Assembly: GCF_024339125.1 (NCBI RefSeq)
Contig: NZ_CP101417.1
Coordinates: forward strand, 5,095,001-5,159,000
DNA: 64,000 nucleotides
Direction of reading: 5' to 3'
Origin: Xanthomonas hortorum
Lineage (GTDB): Bacteria > Pseudomonadota > Gammaproteobacteria > Xanthomonadales > Xanthomonadaceae
Shown here: positions 1-9,538 of the stretch, in pieces
How the letters are laid out: each line of letters opens with the position of its first letter
How positions within the stretch are numbered: position 1 is the first letter of the stretch
Notes under the pieces: model-generated
The model's database searches: none
The model's input: the letters and a program-made list of their open reading frames with translations, nothing else
What the model was told of the DNA's origin: nothing
Translations under genes and position numbers: made by a program

Positions 1-67
1 ACGGCTATTCATCTCGCAACACATCGGTGCCGGCAAACGCTATCGCGCAGTCATGCCGACCTGTTAA
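1..67 (+). other. 3' tail of an open frame cut by the window edge
   Basis: A frame open from base 2 ends at TAA (65-67), 9 bases before the EIIA start. It encodes about 21 residues ending in AVMPTC. In xanthomonads the gene before this PTS cluster is usually rapZ, but the visible tail is too short and not distinctive enough for me to confirm that. Treat it as an unidentified partial gene. Confidence 0.3.
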
Positions 68-76
68 CGTTTCGGC

Positions 77-469
77 ATGGCCTGTGGCATTCTCCTCATT
101 ACTCATCCCGGCATCGGCGCGGCGTTATTGAACGTGGCGACGGGGCTGTTGCGGCATTTGCCGCTGAAGACCGAAGCATTCGATGTACCGCTGGATGCAG
201 ACCTGGACGCCTTGCTGCCCCAGGCGTCATCGGCGATGCGTCGGGTCGACAGCGGCGACGGCGTGTTGGTCATGACCGACCTGTATGGCGCCAGCCCCAG
301 CAATCTCGCCAACCGGTTGGCCAAGCTGGGCACGCCGGTTCGCCGGGTGTCCGCGCTGAGCCTGCCGATGCTGCTGCGGGTGATGAACTACCCCGAACAA
401 GGTTTGCAGGAGCTGCCCGCCACTGCGGCGGCAGGCACCCGCAACGGAGCGATCATCGACGATGCTTGA
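77..469 (+). CDS. PTS EIIA component, mannose/fructose superfamily
   Basis: This is a 130-residue, single-domain cytoplasmic EIIA of the mannose-PTS fold. The N-terminus ILLITHPGIG carries the expected phosphoacceptor histidine at residue 10, and the later VLVMTDLYGASPSN segment matches the conserved DLxGxSP motif. No EIIB or EIIC domain follows, so on its own it cannot move sugar. It overlaps ptsH by 8 bases (start of ptsH at 462), and EI follows, so the three form an operon. In proteobacteria with this arrangement, family knowledge suggests a regulatory phosphorelay tied to HPr kinase rather than uptake. That role is inference here. Confidence 0.85.
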   Translation: MACGILLITHPGIGAALLNVATGLLRHLPLKTEAFDVPLDADLDALLPQASSAMRRVDSGDGVLVMTDLYGASPSNLANRLAKLGTPVRRVSALSLPMLLRVMNYPEQGLQELPATAAAGTRNGAIIDDA

Positions 470-731
470 ACGCGAACTCATAGTTTCCAACCGACTCGGA
501 CTGCATGCGCGGGCAACCGCCAAGCTGGTGCAGACGCTGTCGTCCTATCGCAGCAACGCCACCCTGGCGGCCAAGGGCCGCGAGGTGAATGCCAAGAGCA
601 TCATGGGCGTGATGTTGCTGGCCGCCGGCCAAGGCACCAGCGTGGTGGTGCGGCTGGATGGCGAGGACGAAGCCGAGGCCTTGCAGGCGCTGGTGGACCT
701 GTTCGAGCGTCGCTTCGACGAGGACAGCTGA
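462..731 (+). CDS. ptsH: Phosphocarrier protein HPr
   Basis: This 89-residue HPr has the usual family length. The EI-dependent phosphorylation site is His15 in GLHARA, and the regulatory serine is Ser46 in KSIMGVM, the site used by HPr kinase/phosphorylase. The protein passes phosphate from EI to EIIA proteins in the cytoplasm. Its start lies inside the end of the EIIA gene, implying translational coupling. The presence of Ser46 in a proteobacterium fits a regulatory HPr controlled by HprK, whose gene is not in this window. Confidence 0.93.
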   Translation: MLERELIVSNRLGLHARATAKLVQTLSSYRSNATLAAKGREVNAKSIMGVMLLAAGQGTSVVVRLDGEDEAEALQALVDLFERRFDEDS

Positions 732-789
732 GCATGCGCCACCTCGCGGCTGTGCCGACTGACACACCACGGCCGCGCCAAGGTCGCGC

Positions 790-2520
790 ATGAGTCTGCG
801 CTTGCGCGGACACGGTGCCTCGCGCGGCAACGCACTCGGGCGCGCACGCGTGCGCCAGAGCCACATGCTGGAAATCGCCGAGCAGCGCGTGCCCGCCAAC
901 CAGGTGGAAACGCAGCTGCAGCGCCTGCATGTGGCCATCGAAGCGGCGCGCACCGAAATGCAGCAACTGCGCGACCGCCTGCATGGCGCGCTGGCGCGCG
1001 AGGTCGGCGAATTCCTCGAGCTGCATGCATTGCTGCTCGACGACCCGGAGCTGCTGCAAGGTCTGGACGAGTTGATCCGCACCCATCGCTACAGCGCCGA
1101 CTACGCCTTGCGCGTGCAGCGCGACCGGCTGGCGGCGGTGTTCGACGGCATGGAGGATGCCTACCTCAAAAGCCGCATGGACGATCTGGATCATGTGATC
1201 GGCCGCATCCACGCGTTCTTGCACAAGCGCGCGCCCGACCTCAAGGGCGTGGCCGGCGAAATCCTGGTCTGCGACAACGTGGCGCCGTCCGAACTGGCGC
1301 AGCTGCAATCGCAGGGCGTGGTCGGCATCGTCACCACCGCCGGCAACACGCTGTCGCACAGCGCGATCCTGGCGCGCAGCCTGCATCTGCCGTTGGTGGT
1401 GGGCGTGAGCGATGCGTTGCAACGGATCGACGATGGCGATGTATTGATCGTCGATGCCGGTTCGGGCCAGGTGATCGTCGATCCCAAACCCGAACATCTG
1501 CGCGACTACCGCGAGCGTCTGCGCGCGCTGGCAAAAGAGCAGCGCGAGCTGGGCCGGCTACGCTCCAAACCCACGCGCACGCGCGACAACGTCGATATCA
1601 CGCTGCTGGCCAATGCCGAATCGCTGGAAGACGTGGCAAAAGCGCATGCGCTCGGCGCCAGCGGCCTTGGGCTGTATCGCACCGAATTCCTGTTCCTGCA
1701 GCGCAACGAGCTGCCGGATGAAGACGAACAGTTCCACACCTATCGCGACACCGTGCTGGGCATGAGCGGCCGCCCGGTCACTATCCGCACGCTGGATCTG
1801 GGCGCCGACAAGGCCGACCGCACCGGGTTGACCCTGAGCGACGAAGACAACCCGGCGCTGGGCTTGCGCGGCGTGCGGCTGTCGCTGGCCCGCCCTGCGG
1901 TGGCGCAGGCGCAGTTGCGCGCGATCCTGCGGGCCTCCGGCTACGGGCCGGTGCGCATTCTGGTGCCAATGGTCAGTGGCCGCGAGGAAATCCAGCTGCT
2001 GCGGCGACAGATCAAGAAGCTGGCCATGCAACTGCGCGAACAAGGCCACGAGATCGCCGAGCACATTCCGCTGGGCGCGATGATCGAGGTGCCGGCTGCG
2101 GCCCTGGCGCTGGACTGCTTTATCGACGATATCGATTTTTTGTCGATCGGCACCAACGATCTGGTGCAATACCTGCTGGCGGTGGATCGCAACAACGAAG
2201 CCTTGGGCGAGTTGTATTCGCCATTGCATCCGGCGGTGCTGCGCCTGATCGCGCAGGTGATCGCCACCGGGCGCGCGTACGGCAAACCGGTGGCGGTGTG
2301 CGGCGAGATTGCCGGCGACCCGCGCTTCGTGCCGATGTTATTGGCGTTGGGGCTCACCGAGTTCAGCCTGCATCCGGCCACGTTGCTGGAAGTGCGCCGT
2401 GCAGTGCGCGACACCCACCTGGGCGAGTTGCGCGTGCAGGGCGAAAAACTGCTGCGCGCACGCGACCGCAAGGGCATCGAGAAGTGGTTGGCGGCCGTTG
2501 CGCAGGGTTTGCTGCGCTGA
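790..2520 (+). CDS. ptsI: Phosphoenolpyruvate-protein phosphotransferase (PTS enzyme I)
   Basis: This 576-residue enzyme I uses PEP to autophosphorylate and then phosphorylates HPr. The phosphohistidine is His190 in GNTLSHSAILAR. The C-terminal PEP-binding barrel shows LYRTEFLFL, TIRTLDLGADK, GAMIEVPAA, SIGTNDLVQY and the catalytic-cysteine motif VCGEIAGDP. The length equals the classical enzyme I without a GAF domain, so this is not the nitrogen-PTS PtsP form. It lies 58 bases after ptsH and ends the EIIA-HPr-EI operon. Confidence 0.93.
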   Translation: MSLRLRGHGASRGNALGRARVRQSHMLEIAEQRVPANQVETQLQRLHVAIEAARTEMQQLRDRLHGALAREVGEFLELHALLLDDPELLQGLDELIRTHRYSADYALRVQRDRLAAVFDGMEDAYLKSRMDDLDHVIGRIHAFLHKRAPDLKGVAGEILVCDNVAPSELAQLQSQGVVGIVTTAGNTLSHSAILARSLHLPLVVGVSDALQRIDDGDVLIVDAGSGQVIVDPKPEHLRDYRERLRALAKEQRELGRLRSKPTRTRDNVDITLLANAESLEDVAKAHALGASGLGLYRTEFLFLQRNELPDEDEQFHTYRDTVLGMSGRPVTIRTLDLGADKADRTGLTLSDEDNPALGLRGVRLSLARPAVAQAQLRAILRASGYGPVRILVPMVSGREEIQLLRRQIKKLAMQLREQGHEIAEHIPLGAMIEVPAAALALDCFIDDIDFLSIGTNDLVQYLLAVDRNNEALGELYSPLHPAVLRLIAQVIATGRAYGKPVAVCGEIAGDPRFVPMLLALGLTEFSLHPATLLEVRRAVRDTHLGELRVQGEKLLRARDRKGIEKWLAAVAQGLLR

Positions 2521-2811
2521 GAGCACTAGCAAACCTGCTGCGCTCACCGCCAGACGGGTGCAGCCGATGCTCGGCATCCTCATGTATCGCGGATAGACGC
2601 AATCTCCGAGCGCGCCGTCCCTTCTCCAACTGACGACCGCTCGCCAGGTTTTTTCAGCCGCTCCGGCTTGGCGGCTGCATCACGCAGGCGATGTTCAAGC
2701 GCGTTGCGCGCGGCACTGTATGTTTCGTCACCATGCGCAAGCGATAATGCCGTGCTGACTCAGCACCGCGTCCTGCACTAGGGACGTGTCTACTTTTCAA
2801 GGGAGCTGCGC

Positions 2812-4173
2812 ATGGCCGAAGCCGTCCGCCACGACAAGACCGCGCGCCAGCTCCGATTGCTGTCCGATGCACTGGATAGCGGGCGCCTCGGGCCGGTGCG
2901 CCGGCTGGTCAACACGCTGGCGCCGGCGGAGATCGGCAACCTGCTCGAGTCGCTGCCGCCCGGCAAGCGCGAAGTAGTGTGGGGACTGGTCGACCCGGAA
3001 GACGACGGCGAAGTGCTGCTGCATGTCGGCGACGAAGTGCGCGAAAGCCTGCTGGCCGACATGGACACCGACGAGATCGTGGCCGCGGTCGAAGACCTCG
3101 ACATCGACGATCTGGCCAATCTGGTCGAAGACCTGCCCGACACCGTCATCGACGAAGTGCTCAAGTCGATGGACCGCGAGAACCGCGAGCGGCTCGAACA
3201 GGTGCTGTCGTACCCGGAGTACACCGCCGGGCGATTGATGAACCCGGACGTGGTGACGGTGCGCGCCGACGTCAATGTGGATGTGGTGCTGCGTTACTTG
3301 CGCCTGCGCGGCGAGCTGCCCGACCACACCGATCATCTGTACGTGGTGAGCCGGCGCCATCAATACCTGGGCCGCGTGTCGCTGGCCGCGTTGGTCACGC
3401 ATGAGGACAACACACCGGTCAATCGCCTGATCGACGACGAACAACCGGCGATCGATGTGGGCGATGGCTCTGACGAGGTCGCACGGCGCTTCTCGGATCA
3501 CGACTGGATCTCCGCTCCGGTGGTGGACGACAACAACATCCTGCTCGGCCGTATCACCATCGATGACGTGGTCGACATCATCCGCGAGCAGGCCGAGCAC
3601 CAGGCCATGAGCGCGGCCGGCCTGGACGAAGACGAGGACATGTTCAGCCCGGCGCGGCGCGCATTCCGCCGCCGCCTGATCTGGCTGGGCATCAACCTGT
3701 GCACTGCGTTTCTGGCCTCCAGCGTGGTCAGCAAGTTCGAAGGCACCATCGAAAAACTGGTGGCGCTGGCGGCGCTGATGCCGATCGTGGCCGGCATGGG
3801 CGGCAACGCCGGCACGCAGGTGTTGGCCTTGATGGTGCGCGGCCTGGCGTTGGGCCAGATCGGCTCATCCAACGTGATGACGCTGCTCAAGAAAGAGCTG
3901 ACCGTGGCGCTGATCAACGGTGTGGTGCTGGGCGTGAGCCTGGGGCTGATCGTGCTGGCCTGGTTCCAACAACCGATGCTGTCGCTGGTGATCGGCACTG
4001 CGCTGACCTTGAACATGCTCACCGCAGCGTTCGGCGGGGTGCTGGTACCGGTGACGTTGAAACGTTTGGGCTTCGACCCGGCGCTGGCCGGCGGCGTGAT
4101 TCTGACCACGCTGACCGATGTGATGGGCTTCTTGAGTTTCCTCGGCCTGGCCACGCTGATTCTGCTGCCGTAG
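2812..4173 (+). CDS. mgtE: Magnesium channel/transporter MgtE
   Basis: This 453-residue inner-membrane Mg2+ channel has the MgtE order: an acidic N-terminal superhelical domain (about 1-130), two CBS domains (about 135-260, with GRLMNPDVVTV opening the first), a plug helix, and a five-helix membrane domain. The membrane domain has the diagnostic VAGMGGNAGTQ motif and ends in LATLILLP. The CBS region senses cytosolic Mg2+ in this family. The start is preceded by AAGGGAGCTGCGC, a good ribosome site. It lies 291 bases after ptsI in the same direction. No Mg riboswitch was recognised upstream. Confidence 0.93.
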   Translation: MAEAVRHDKTARQLRLLSDALDSGRLGPVRRLVNTLAPAEIGNLLESLPPGKREVVWGLVDPEDDGEVLLHVGDEVRESLLADMDTDEIVAAVEDLDIDDLANLVEDLPDTVIDEVLKSMDRENRERLEQVLSYPEYTAGRLMNPDVVTVRADVNVDVVLRYLRLRGELPDHTDHLYVVSRRHQYLGRVSLAALVTHEDNTPVNRLIDDEQPAIDVGDGSDEVARRFSDHDWISAPVVDDNNILLGRITIDDVVDIIREQAEHQAMSAAGLDEDEDMFSPARRAFRRRLIWLGINLCTAFLASSVVSKFEGTIEKLVALAALMPIVAGMGGNAGTQVLALMVRGLALGQIGSSNVMTLLKKELTVALINGVVLGVSLGLIVLAWFQQPMLSLVIGTALTLNMLTAAFGGVLVPVTLKRLGFDPALAGGVILTTLTDVMGFLSFLGLATLILLP

Positions 4174-4290
4174 CGCGTGCTGTGCACGTTGGGATGACAC
4201 TGCAACACAAAATCGCCGCACCGCGACATGCCAGCGCACCTGCGTGCGGCGATACTGCAGGCATGTCATCGGTTCGGTCAGGAGTGCTGC

Positions 4291-5088
4291 GTGATTCGTC
4301 GCTGCCTTGTTCTTGTGGTCTTCGCGCTGGTGCTTGCCGGCTGCTCCAGCATGGGTGAGCGCCACCACGATGCGCGCCGCGGCCACTTCGTCACCCGTAC
4401 GCTGGAGATCGAAGGACGGCTGTACCGCTATCAGGTGTTCGTGCCGGCCTCGAAGATGCCGCAACCGCTGCCCATCGTGCTGTTTCTGCATGGCTCGGGC
4501 GAGCGCGGCGACAACGGGCGGGATCAGGCCGAAGTGGGCGTTGGCCCTTACCTGAGCGAACACACAGCCGAGTTTCCCGCATTGGTGGTGCTGCCGCAGG
4601 TGCCCGACGACGAAGAGTGGCTGGGCGTCAACGCACGCATGGCAATCGCTGCATTGGATGCGACCAGCGCCGAGTTCGCTGCGGACCCGCAGCGCACCTA
4701 TCTCACCGGCATCTCGATGGGCGGCTACGGCGCCTGGGAAATCGGGCTGATGCAGCCGCAGCGTTTCGCGGCGATCGTGCCGATCTGCGGCGCGCTCAAG
4801 GCACCGCGCGATGAGCGCCGCACGCTGTACGTCAGCCTGGTGGCAAAGGAAGCCGACCCGTACACCGCCGCGGTCACCCAGCTCAAGCACGTGCCGATTT
4901 GGATGTTTCATGGCGCCAGGGACGATTCGGTACCGCCGCACGACGACCGCGCGCTGTATCGCGCCGCCAAAGGCATCGGCGCCAATGTGCGTTACAGCGA
5001 ATATCCCGAAGGTAACCACAACGCCTGGGACGCGACGTACGCGGATCCGGCGATGTGGGAATGGATGTTCAAGCAGCGCCTGCGTTGA
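4291..5088 (+). CDS. Lipoprotein alpha/beta hydrolase (PHB depolymerase / prolyl-oligopeptidase-like)
   Basis: I chose the GTG start at 4291, preceded by AGGAG, because it gives a clean lipoprotein signal peptide (VIRRCLVLVVFALVLAGC) with lipobox LAGC. An in-frame ATG at 4228 would place the signal 21 residues in. The 265-residue product has the hydrolase triad: serine in GISMGGYGAWE, aspartate in HGARDDSVPP and histidine in PEGNHNAWD, with the oxyanion region in LFLHGSGERGDNG. It resembles secreted carboxylesterase or phospholipase-like hydrolases. The substrate is unknown. It would be anchored in the cell envelope. It stands alone between mgtE and the oppositely oriented cydAB. Confidence 0.75.
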   Translation: MIRRCLVLVVFALVLAGCSSMGERHHDARRGHFVTRTLEIEGRLYRYQVFVPASKMPQPLPIVLFLHGSGERGDNGRDQAEVGVGPYLSEHTAEFPALVVLPQVPDDEEWLGVNARMAIAALDATSAEFAADPQRTYLTGISMGGYGAWEIGLMQPQRFAAIVPICGALKAPRDERRTLYVSLVAKEADPYTAAVTQLKHVPIWMFHGARDDSVPPHDDRALYRAAKGIGANVRYSEYPEGNHNAWDATYADPAMWEWMFKQRLR

Positions 5089-5122
5089 AGCATGACGCGG
5101 CGCAACGCCGCCGCATCTCCCA

Positions 5123-6142
5123 TCAATGGTGATACCCGGTGTCCGCCGTGACCTTGCCGCGGAACACGCGATACGACCACACCGTGTAGCCCAGGATCAG
5201 CGGCAGCAACACCACCAAGCCGACCAGCGCGAACAACTGCGAAGACGGCGGCGCAGCGGCCTGCCAGATCGTGTAGACCGGCGGCACCAGATACGGCCAC
5301 ATGCCCAGCACCAGGCCCGCAAAACCGAGCACGAACAAGCCCATCGCCAGCAGGAAGGGCGGCGTATCCGGCCGCCCCACCTCGGTCGAACGCCAGAGCG
5401 CGAACCCCACGAGGGCGACCAGCACCGGCACCGGCATCAGCCACAGATAATGCGAGCCGCTGAACCAGCGCTCCATCACATGCGATTGCAGCGACGGCAG
5501 CCATGCGCTGACCAAGGCAATGAAGATCAACACGCTGATGGTCAGCGGCCGGCTCAACTGACGCGCGAGCTGTTGCACATGGCCTTCGGTCTTGAGGATC
5601 AGCCAGGTGCTGCCGAGCAAAGCGTAGCCGAATACCAGCGCCGCACCGGTGAGCATTGCGAACGGACTGAACCAGCCCCAGATACCGCCGACATAGCGGT
5701 CGTTCTCGATCGGCAAGCCCTGCACCAGCGCGCCCAGGATCACCCCTTGCGCAAAGGTGGTCAGGATCGAGCCGGCGGCGAAGGCATTGCTCCACAGTCG
5801 CCGCGAGCGCTGCGCCTTGAAGCGGAACTCGAACGCCACCCCGCGGAATACCAGCGCCATCACCATCAACAATACCGGCAGATACAGCGCCGACAGAATC
5901 ACCGCATACGCCTTGGGAAACGCGGCCAGCAGCCCTGCCCCGCCCAACACCAGCCAGGTTTCGTTGCCGTCCCAGATCGGCGCGGCGGTATTCATCATCA
6001 GATCCAGTTGCGCCTCGTCCTTGCGAAACGGCGCCAGGATGCCGATGCCGAGCACGAAGCCATCCAGCACCACGTACATCAGCACCCCGAAGCCGATCAC
6101 CGCGAACCACGCCACCGGCAAAACACTCGTCATGTCCATCAT
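5123..6142 (-). CDS. cydB: Cytochrome bd-type quinol oxidase subunit II
   Basis: This 339-residue, roughly eight-helix membrane subunit is paired with CydA. It starts MMDMTSVLPVAWFAVIGFGVLMYVVLDGFVLGIG and contains the family segment PIWDGNETWLVLGGAGLLAAFPKAYA. It forms the bd oxidase heterodimer that reduces O2 with quinol electrons in the inner membrane. Its start overlaps the cydA stop by four bases (ATGA), so the two are translationally coupled. No cydX-like small ORF was recognised after it. Confidence 0.93.
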   Translation of the reverse strand: MMDMTSVLPVAWFAVIGFGVLMYVVLDGFVLGIGILAPFRKDEAQLDLMMNTAAPIWDGNETWLVLGGAGLLAAFPKAYAVILSALYLPVLLMVMALVFRGVAFEFRFKAQRSRRLWSNAFAAGSILTTFAQGVILGALVQGLPIENDRYVGGIWGWFSPFAMLTGAALVFGYALLGSTWLILKTEGHVQQLARQLSRPLTISVLIFIALVSAWLPSLQSHVMERWFSGSHYLWLMPVPVLVALVGFALWRSTEVGRPDTPPFLLAMGLFVLGFAGLVLGMWPYLVPPVYTIWQAAAPPSSQLFALVGLVVLLPLILGYTVWSYRVFRGKVTADTGYHH

Positions 6143-7536
6143 GCGGCTCCGTCGATCGGTTCATCGGCCGCCGACAGCGGCCGTGCAGGCGTGTGCTCGC
6201 CGTGGTCCAGCTGCGGCGCGTCGTGCGGGGTCGGCCCGATCTTGCCGATCTTGACCAGGTACCAGATGCCCCAGCCGAACACGAACGCATAACCGGCGAC
6301 GTACACCGTCAGCGAGATCGCGGTCATCAGCGCCGACTGCGGGCCCACCGCGTCGGCGGTACGCAACAGCCCATAGACCACGTAAGGCTGCCGACCCATC
6401 TCGGTGACGAACCAGCCCGACACCAGGGCAATGAAGCCGCTCGGCAACATCCAGCGCCAGGTCGCCAGCAGCCAGCGCCACTGCAGCAACCTGCCGCGCC
6501 ACCACGCGAACGCCGACACCCAGGCCACCAGCAACATCAACGAGCCGATCCCCACCATGATGCGGAAGGCGAAGAACACCGGCGTCACCGGCGGGCGATC
6601 GGCCGCCGGTACCGAAGTCAATGGCGCGATGCTGCCTTCCAGGCTATGGGTCAGGAGCACACTGCCCAGGCGCGGAATCGCCACCTCGTAATCGTTATGC
6701 TCTGCCTGCGCATTGGGCAGCGCAAACAGCACCAGCGGGAACCCCTTGCCCTGCGCTTCGTCATGCCAATGCGCTTCGATCGCCGCGATCTTCATCGGCT
6801 GGTGCTTGAGCGTGTTCAAGCCATGCATGTCGCCGACGAAGATCTGCAGCGGCACGGTGATCGCCGCGAAGGCCACCGCCAGCTTGAGCATGCGCAGGCC
6901 GGACTCACGATGCACGCCGCGATGCAGGTACCACGCACCCACCGCACCCACCACAAAGCAGGTGGTGATGAACGAGCCCAGCGCCATGTGCGTCAGCCGG
7001 TACGGGAACGAAGGGTTGAAAATGATCTGCAGCCAGTCCTGCGGATGCACGATGCCGTCGACCACTTCATAGCCGGCCGGGGTCTGCAGCCAGCTGTTGG
7101 ACGACAGGATCCAGAACGTGGAAAACAACGTGCCCAGCGCCACCATGCAAGTGGCGAAGAAATGCAGACGCTCGGAAATGCGCCCCCAGCCGAACATCAT
7201 CACGCCCAGGAAACTGGCTTCCAGAAAGAACGCGGTGAGCACTTCGTAGCTGAGCAACGGGCCGATCACGCTGCCGGCGATCCGGCTCAGCTCCGGCCAG
7301 TTGGCGCCGAACTGGAAGGCCATCACGATGCCGCTGACCACGCCCATGCCGAACGACACCGCGAAGATCTTCTGCCAGAAGAAATACAGCTCGCGCCACA
7401 CCGGCAGACGCGTGCGCAGCCAGCGCCATTCCAGAAAGGCCAGCAGGCTGGACAGCCCGATGGTGAATGCCGGAAACAACACGTGGAATGCGATGACGAA
7501 CCCGAACTGGATCCGCGATAACAGCAAGGCATCCAT
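6139..7536 (-). CDS. cydA: Cytochrome bd-type quinol oxidase subunit I (short Q-loop, Cio-like)
   Basis: The start at 7536 (MDALLLSRIQFGF) is chosen because it follows CAGGAGGG and matches the CydA N-terminus. The longer frame adds 20 unrelated residues. The 465-residue protein has an axial haem histidine near residue 18 in the first helix (VIAFHVLFPAFTIG) and the GRQP motif in EMGRQPYVVYG. It is shorter than the E. coli-type long Q-loop subunit, which places it nearer the cyanide-insensitive oxidase group. Members of that group may carry b haems in place of haem d; this is family inference. It is co-transcribed with cydB. Confidence 0.93.
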   Translation of the reverse strand: MDALLLSRIQFGFVIAFHVLFPAFTIGLSSLLAFLEWRWLRTRLPVWRELYFFWQKIFAVSFGMGVVSGIVMAFQFGANWPELSRIAGSVIGPLLSYEVLTAFFLEASFLGVMMFGWGRISERLHFFATCMVALGTLFSTFWILSSNSWLQTPAGYEVVDGIVHPQDWLQIIFNPSFPYRLTHMALGSFITTCFVVGAVGAWYLHRGVHRESGLRMLKLAVAFAAITVPLQIFVGDMHGLNTLKHQPMKIAAIEAHWHDEAQGKGFPLVLFALPNAQAEHNDYEVAIPRLGSVLLTHSLEGSIAPLTSVPAADRPPVTPVFFAFRIMVGIGSLMLLVAWVSAFAWWRGRLLQWRWLLATWRWMLPSGFIALVSGWFVTEMGRQPYVVYGLLRTADAVGPQSALMTAISLTVYVAGYAFVFGWGIWYLVKIGKIGPTPHDAPQLDHGEHTPARPLSAADEPIDGAA

Positions 7537-7975
7537 GGAGAGCCCTCCTGGAAAGTGAGAAGCATCCGCGCGCAGACGGCAGGTCAATCGCCACAAGACA
7601 GTGCGGTGTTCGATCGCGACGTCTGCGCTACGGGATCATCATAAGGACGGTCGTGCTCGTTCCCGATGCGACACGGCGTCGCATCTGCGGCAAATTGCCG
7701 CGCTTGCGCTGCAACGCATGCTACGCCCGGCGTGCGATGCAGCACGGATTTCCTGGGCGCGAATGGGATCGCAGCAAGGCTGTTGCAGCAAGCCGCTAGC
7801 TCGTTGACCAGTGCACCGAGCGCAATCGAGCCGACCGTCGACAGCAACCGCGCGCAGGTGCCTGCCAACGACGCCGGCAGCGCCGCCGCGTCCCGACGGC
7901 CGTCGCCGTAAGGCACGCAACACCGCAGGCCTACCCTCTTACTTTCCCATCCGAATGCAGGTGTACTGGAAAACG
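7537..7975 (-). other. Intergenic region upstream of cydAB
   Basis: These 439 bases separate cydA from the dipeptidase gene. No convincing coding frame was found, and no clear FNR/Anr box could be seen near cydA. It must hold the cydAB promoter and the dipeptidase 3' end. Nothing else was recognised. Confidence 0.5.
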
Positions 7976-9205
7976 CTACGGCCGCGCCCGCTCCCAGACC
8001 CGCAGGAAATTGCCGCTATACACATCGACGATGCGTTGGGTGGGCCAGCCGGCATCCATCATCGCCTGCGTGAGCCTGGGCAGATCCGCACCGCTGCGCA
8101 TCCCGGTCGGCAAGCTGGAAATGCCGCCATCGAAATCGCTGCCGAAACTCAAGTGTTTCCACGGATCTTCGACAATCCCCATGTCGGCGATCTGTTGGGC
8201 GAAGGCTTCGTAATAGCCGATGACAAACGCCAGATCGGCATCCATGTTCGGCTTGCCGTCCGCCAGATAGGAATGCTGCAAAAAGTAAGGCGCCAGAATG
8301 ACGCTGATGCAGCCGCCGGTCTGCACGATGGCGCGGATGGCCGCGTCGTCGAGCCCGCGGTCGAGATGGCGCGACGGCCGCGTCTGCGCACCACGGGTGA
8401 TGCTGCGCGATGCGCCATGCGAGGCGAAGGCCGGCACGTTGCGGCGCGCGCAGATGGCGCACGCATCGAGTATTCCCTGGCTCGACGTATGCGAAAGATC
8501 CACCAGCAGTCCCACCTCGATACAGCGCTCCACGACGTCCCTGCCGAACGCCGACAGCCCCGCGCCCTCGATCCCGCGCCACGGATTGAGCGGCGCATAG
8601 CCGGACTGGGAGATGTCGGTATGGCTGAAATGATTGAGCGTCACATAGGCAGCGCCGGCCTTGGCAGCAAGGCCCAGGCGCTCCAATCGCAGCGCCTGGG
8701 TGCGGATGCCGCGTGGACCAAGCATATGCGCGCCTTCCAGCGACAAGATGGCGCAGCAAAGACCCTCGGCCCGAATCGCGCGTAGCTCAGCGGCGCTGCG
8801 TGCCAGCCGCATCCGACCGTTACTTGCCGCCACCACTGCCTCGACATAGCGCTGGTGATCCACCCAGTGCTTCCAAGGGTCGAGAAAAGGCGCGCCGATG
8901 AGGTTTTCCCATAACGCGTGGGCGCTGAAACAGGCGCCGCCATAACCGCCCGCGAGAAAGTCCGGACCACTCACGTGGTGCATCAGCGGTTGATTGCGAC
9001 CTCTCGGCGAGGTTTTGAACATCAGCCAGATGATCAGCGAGCGCCGATGCGCTTTCCAGTCGCCTTTCCAGAAATCGTAGCCGGCCACGCGCGACAGATA
9101 CAGGGAGTCCAGATGCGTGTCGACTGGATAGGCCAGCGCATGCACTGCATCCAGCGTGTGGGCGGCAGGCAAGGCAGCAGAATTCTCGGACGAAACGGCA
9201 TTCAT
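7976..9205 (-). CDS. Membrane dipeptidase family (peptidase M19) hydrolase
   Basis: This is a 409-residue zinc hydrolase of the renal-dipeptidase family. Metal ligands are visible as the HxD pair in VDTHLD (His31, Asp33), the bridging glutamate in SLEGAH, and the histidines in LNHFSHTD and VDLSHTS, followed by ASHGASR. Family members cleave dipeptides or D-amino-acid-containing peptides. No signal peptide or lipobox is visible, so the protein is probably cytoplasmic. It lies between cydA and an amino-acid permease on the same strand, with large gaps on both sides, so it is probably a single-gene unit. Confidence 0.85.
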   Translation of the reverse strand: MNAVSSENSAALPAAHTLDAVHALAYPVDTHLDSLYLSRVAGYDFWKGDWKAHRRSLIIWLMFKTSPRGRNQPLMHHVSGPDFLAGGYGGACFSAHALWENLIGAPFLDPWKHWVDHQRYVEAVVAASNGRMRLARSAAELRAIRAEGLCCAILSLEGAHMLGPRGIRTQALRLERLGLAAKAGAAYVTLNHFSHTDISQSGYAPLNPWRGIEGAGLSAFGRDVVERCIEVGLLVDLSHTSSQGILDACAICARRNVPAFASHGASRSITRGAQTRPSRHLDRGLDDAAIRAIVQTGGCISVILAPYFLQHSYLADGKPNMDADLAFVIGYYEAFAQQIADMGIVEDPWKHLSFGSDFDGGISSLPTGMRSGADLPRLTQAMMDAGWPTQRIVDVYSGNFLRVWERARP

Positions 9206-9273
9206 GCACGAACCCCGGCAATGACTCCTGAAACAATCAAAGAATAAAAGCGGCCATCAAAACTACTAGCGGT

Positions 9274-9290
9274 TACGTTTTGTTAGCCAC
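9274..9290 (+). repeat. 17-bp dispersed repeat, copy 1
   Basis: TACGTTTTGTTAGCCAC lies in the AT-rich gap 9206-9538 upstream of the dipeptidase. The identical 17 bases occur at 30976-30992, and a 12-base core (ATTTTGTTAGCC) occurs at about 63355-63366. All three are intergenic. The rest of this 333-base gap is AT-rich and holds no gene. Confidence 0.5.
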
Positions 9291-9317
9291 TTTAAAACGA
9301 TGCATTTTTATCGTTAT

Positions 9318-9345
9318 TGATTAGTAATTAGATATTCTCTAATCA
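9318..9345. promoter_or_regulatory. Inverted repeat upstream of dipeptidase, possible operator
   Basis: TGATTAG (9318-9324) and CTAATCA (9339-9345) form a perfect 7-base inverted repeat with a 14-base spacer. The half-sites are 21 bases apart centre to centre, two helical turns. It sits in an AT-rich stretch 113 bases upstream of the dipeptidase start. The role is a guess, since the same dyad could arise by chance in AT-rich DNA. Confidence 0.3.
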
Positions 9346-9538
9346 ACGTAATGCAACGGACAGCAGCGACCAAAGGACAGTAACTGAACTGGATCAGCAG
9401 ATCCAGAAGATCGCCTGTCTGACAGCAAGCAAACCGCAAGATTGCTAGCGTGTTTCTCGTTTCGACGGTGTGCACGAGCGCACTGCCGCCTGTTTCCGCT
9501 GCGGCACGATCATGCGCTCCGCACGTGGACCCGGATGG

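Noticed and set aside
4228-4290. ATG at 4228 as the hydrolase start
   Set aside because: It would bury the lipoprotein signal peptide. The GTG at 4291 has a ribosome site and a proper lipobox distance.
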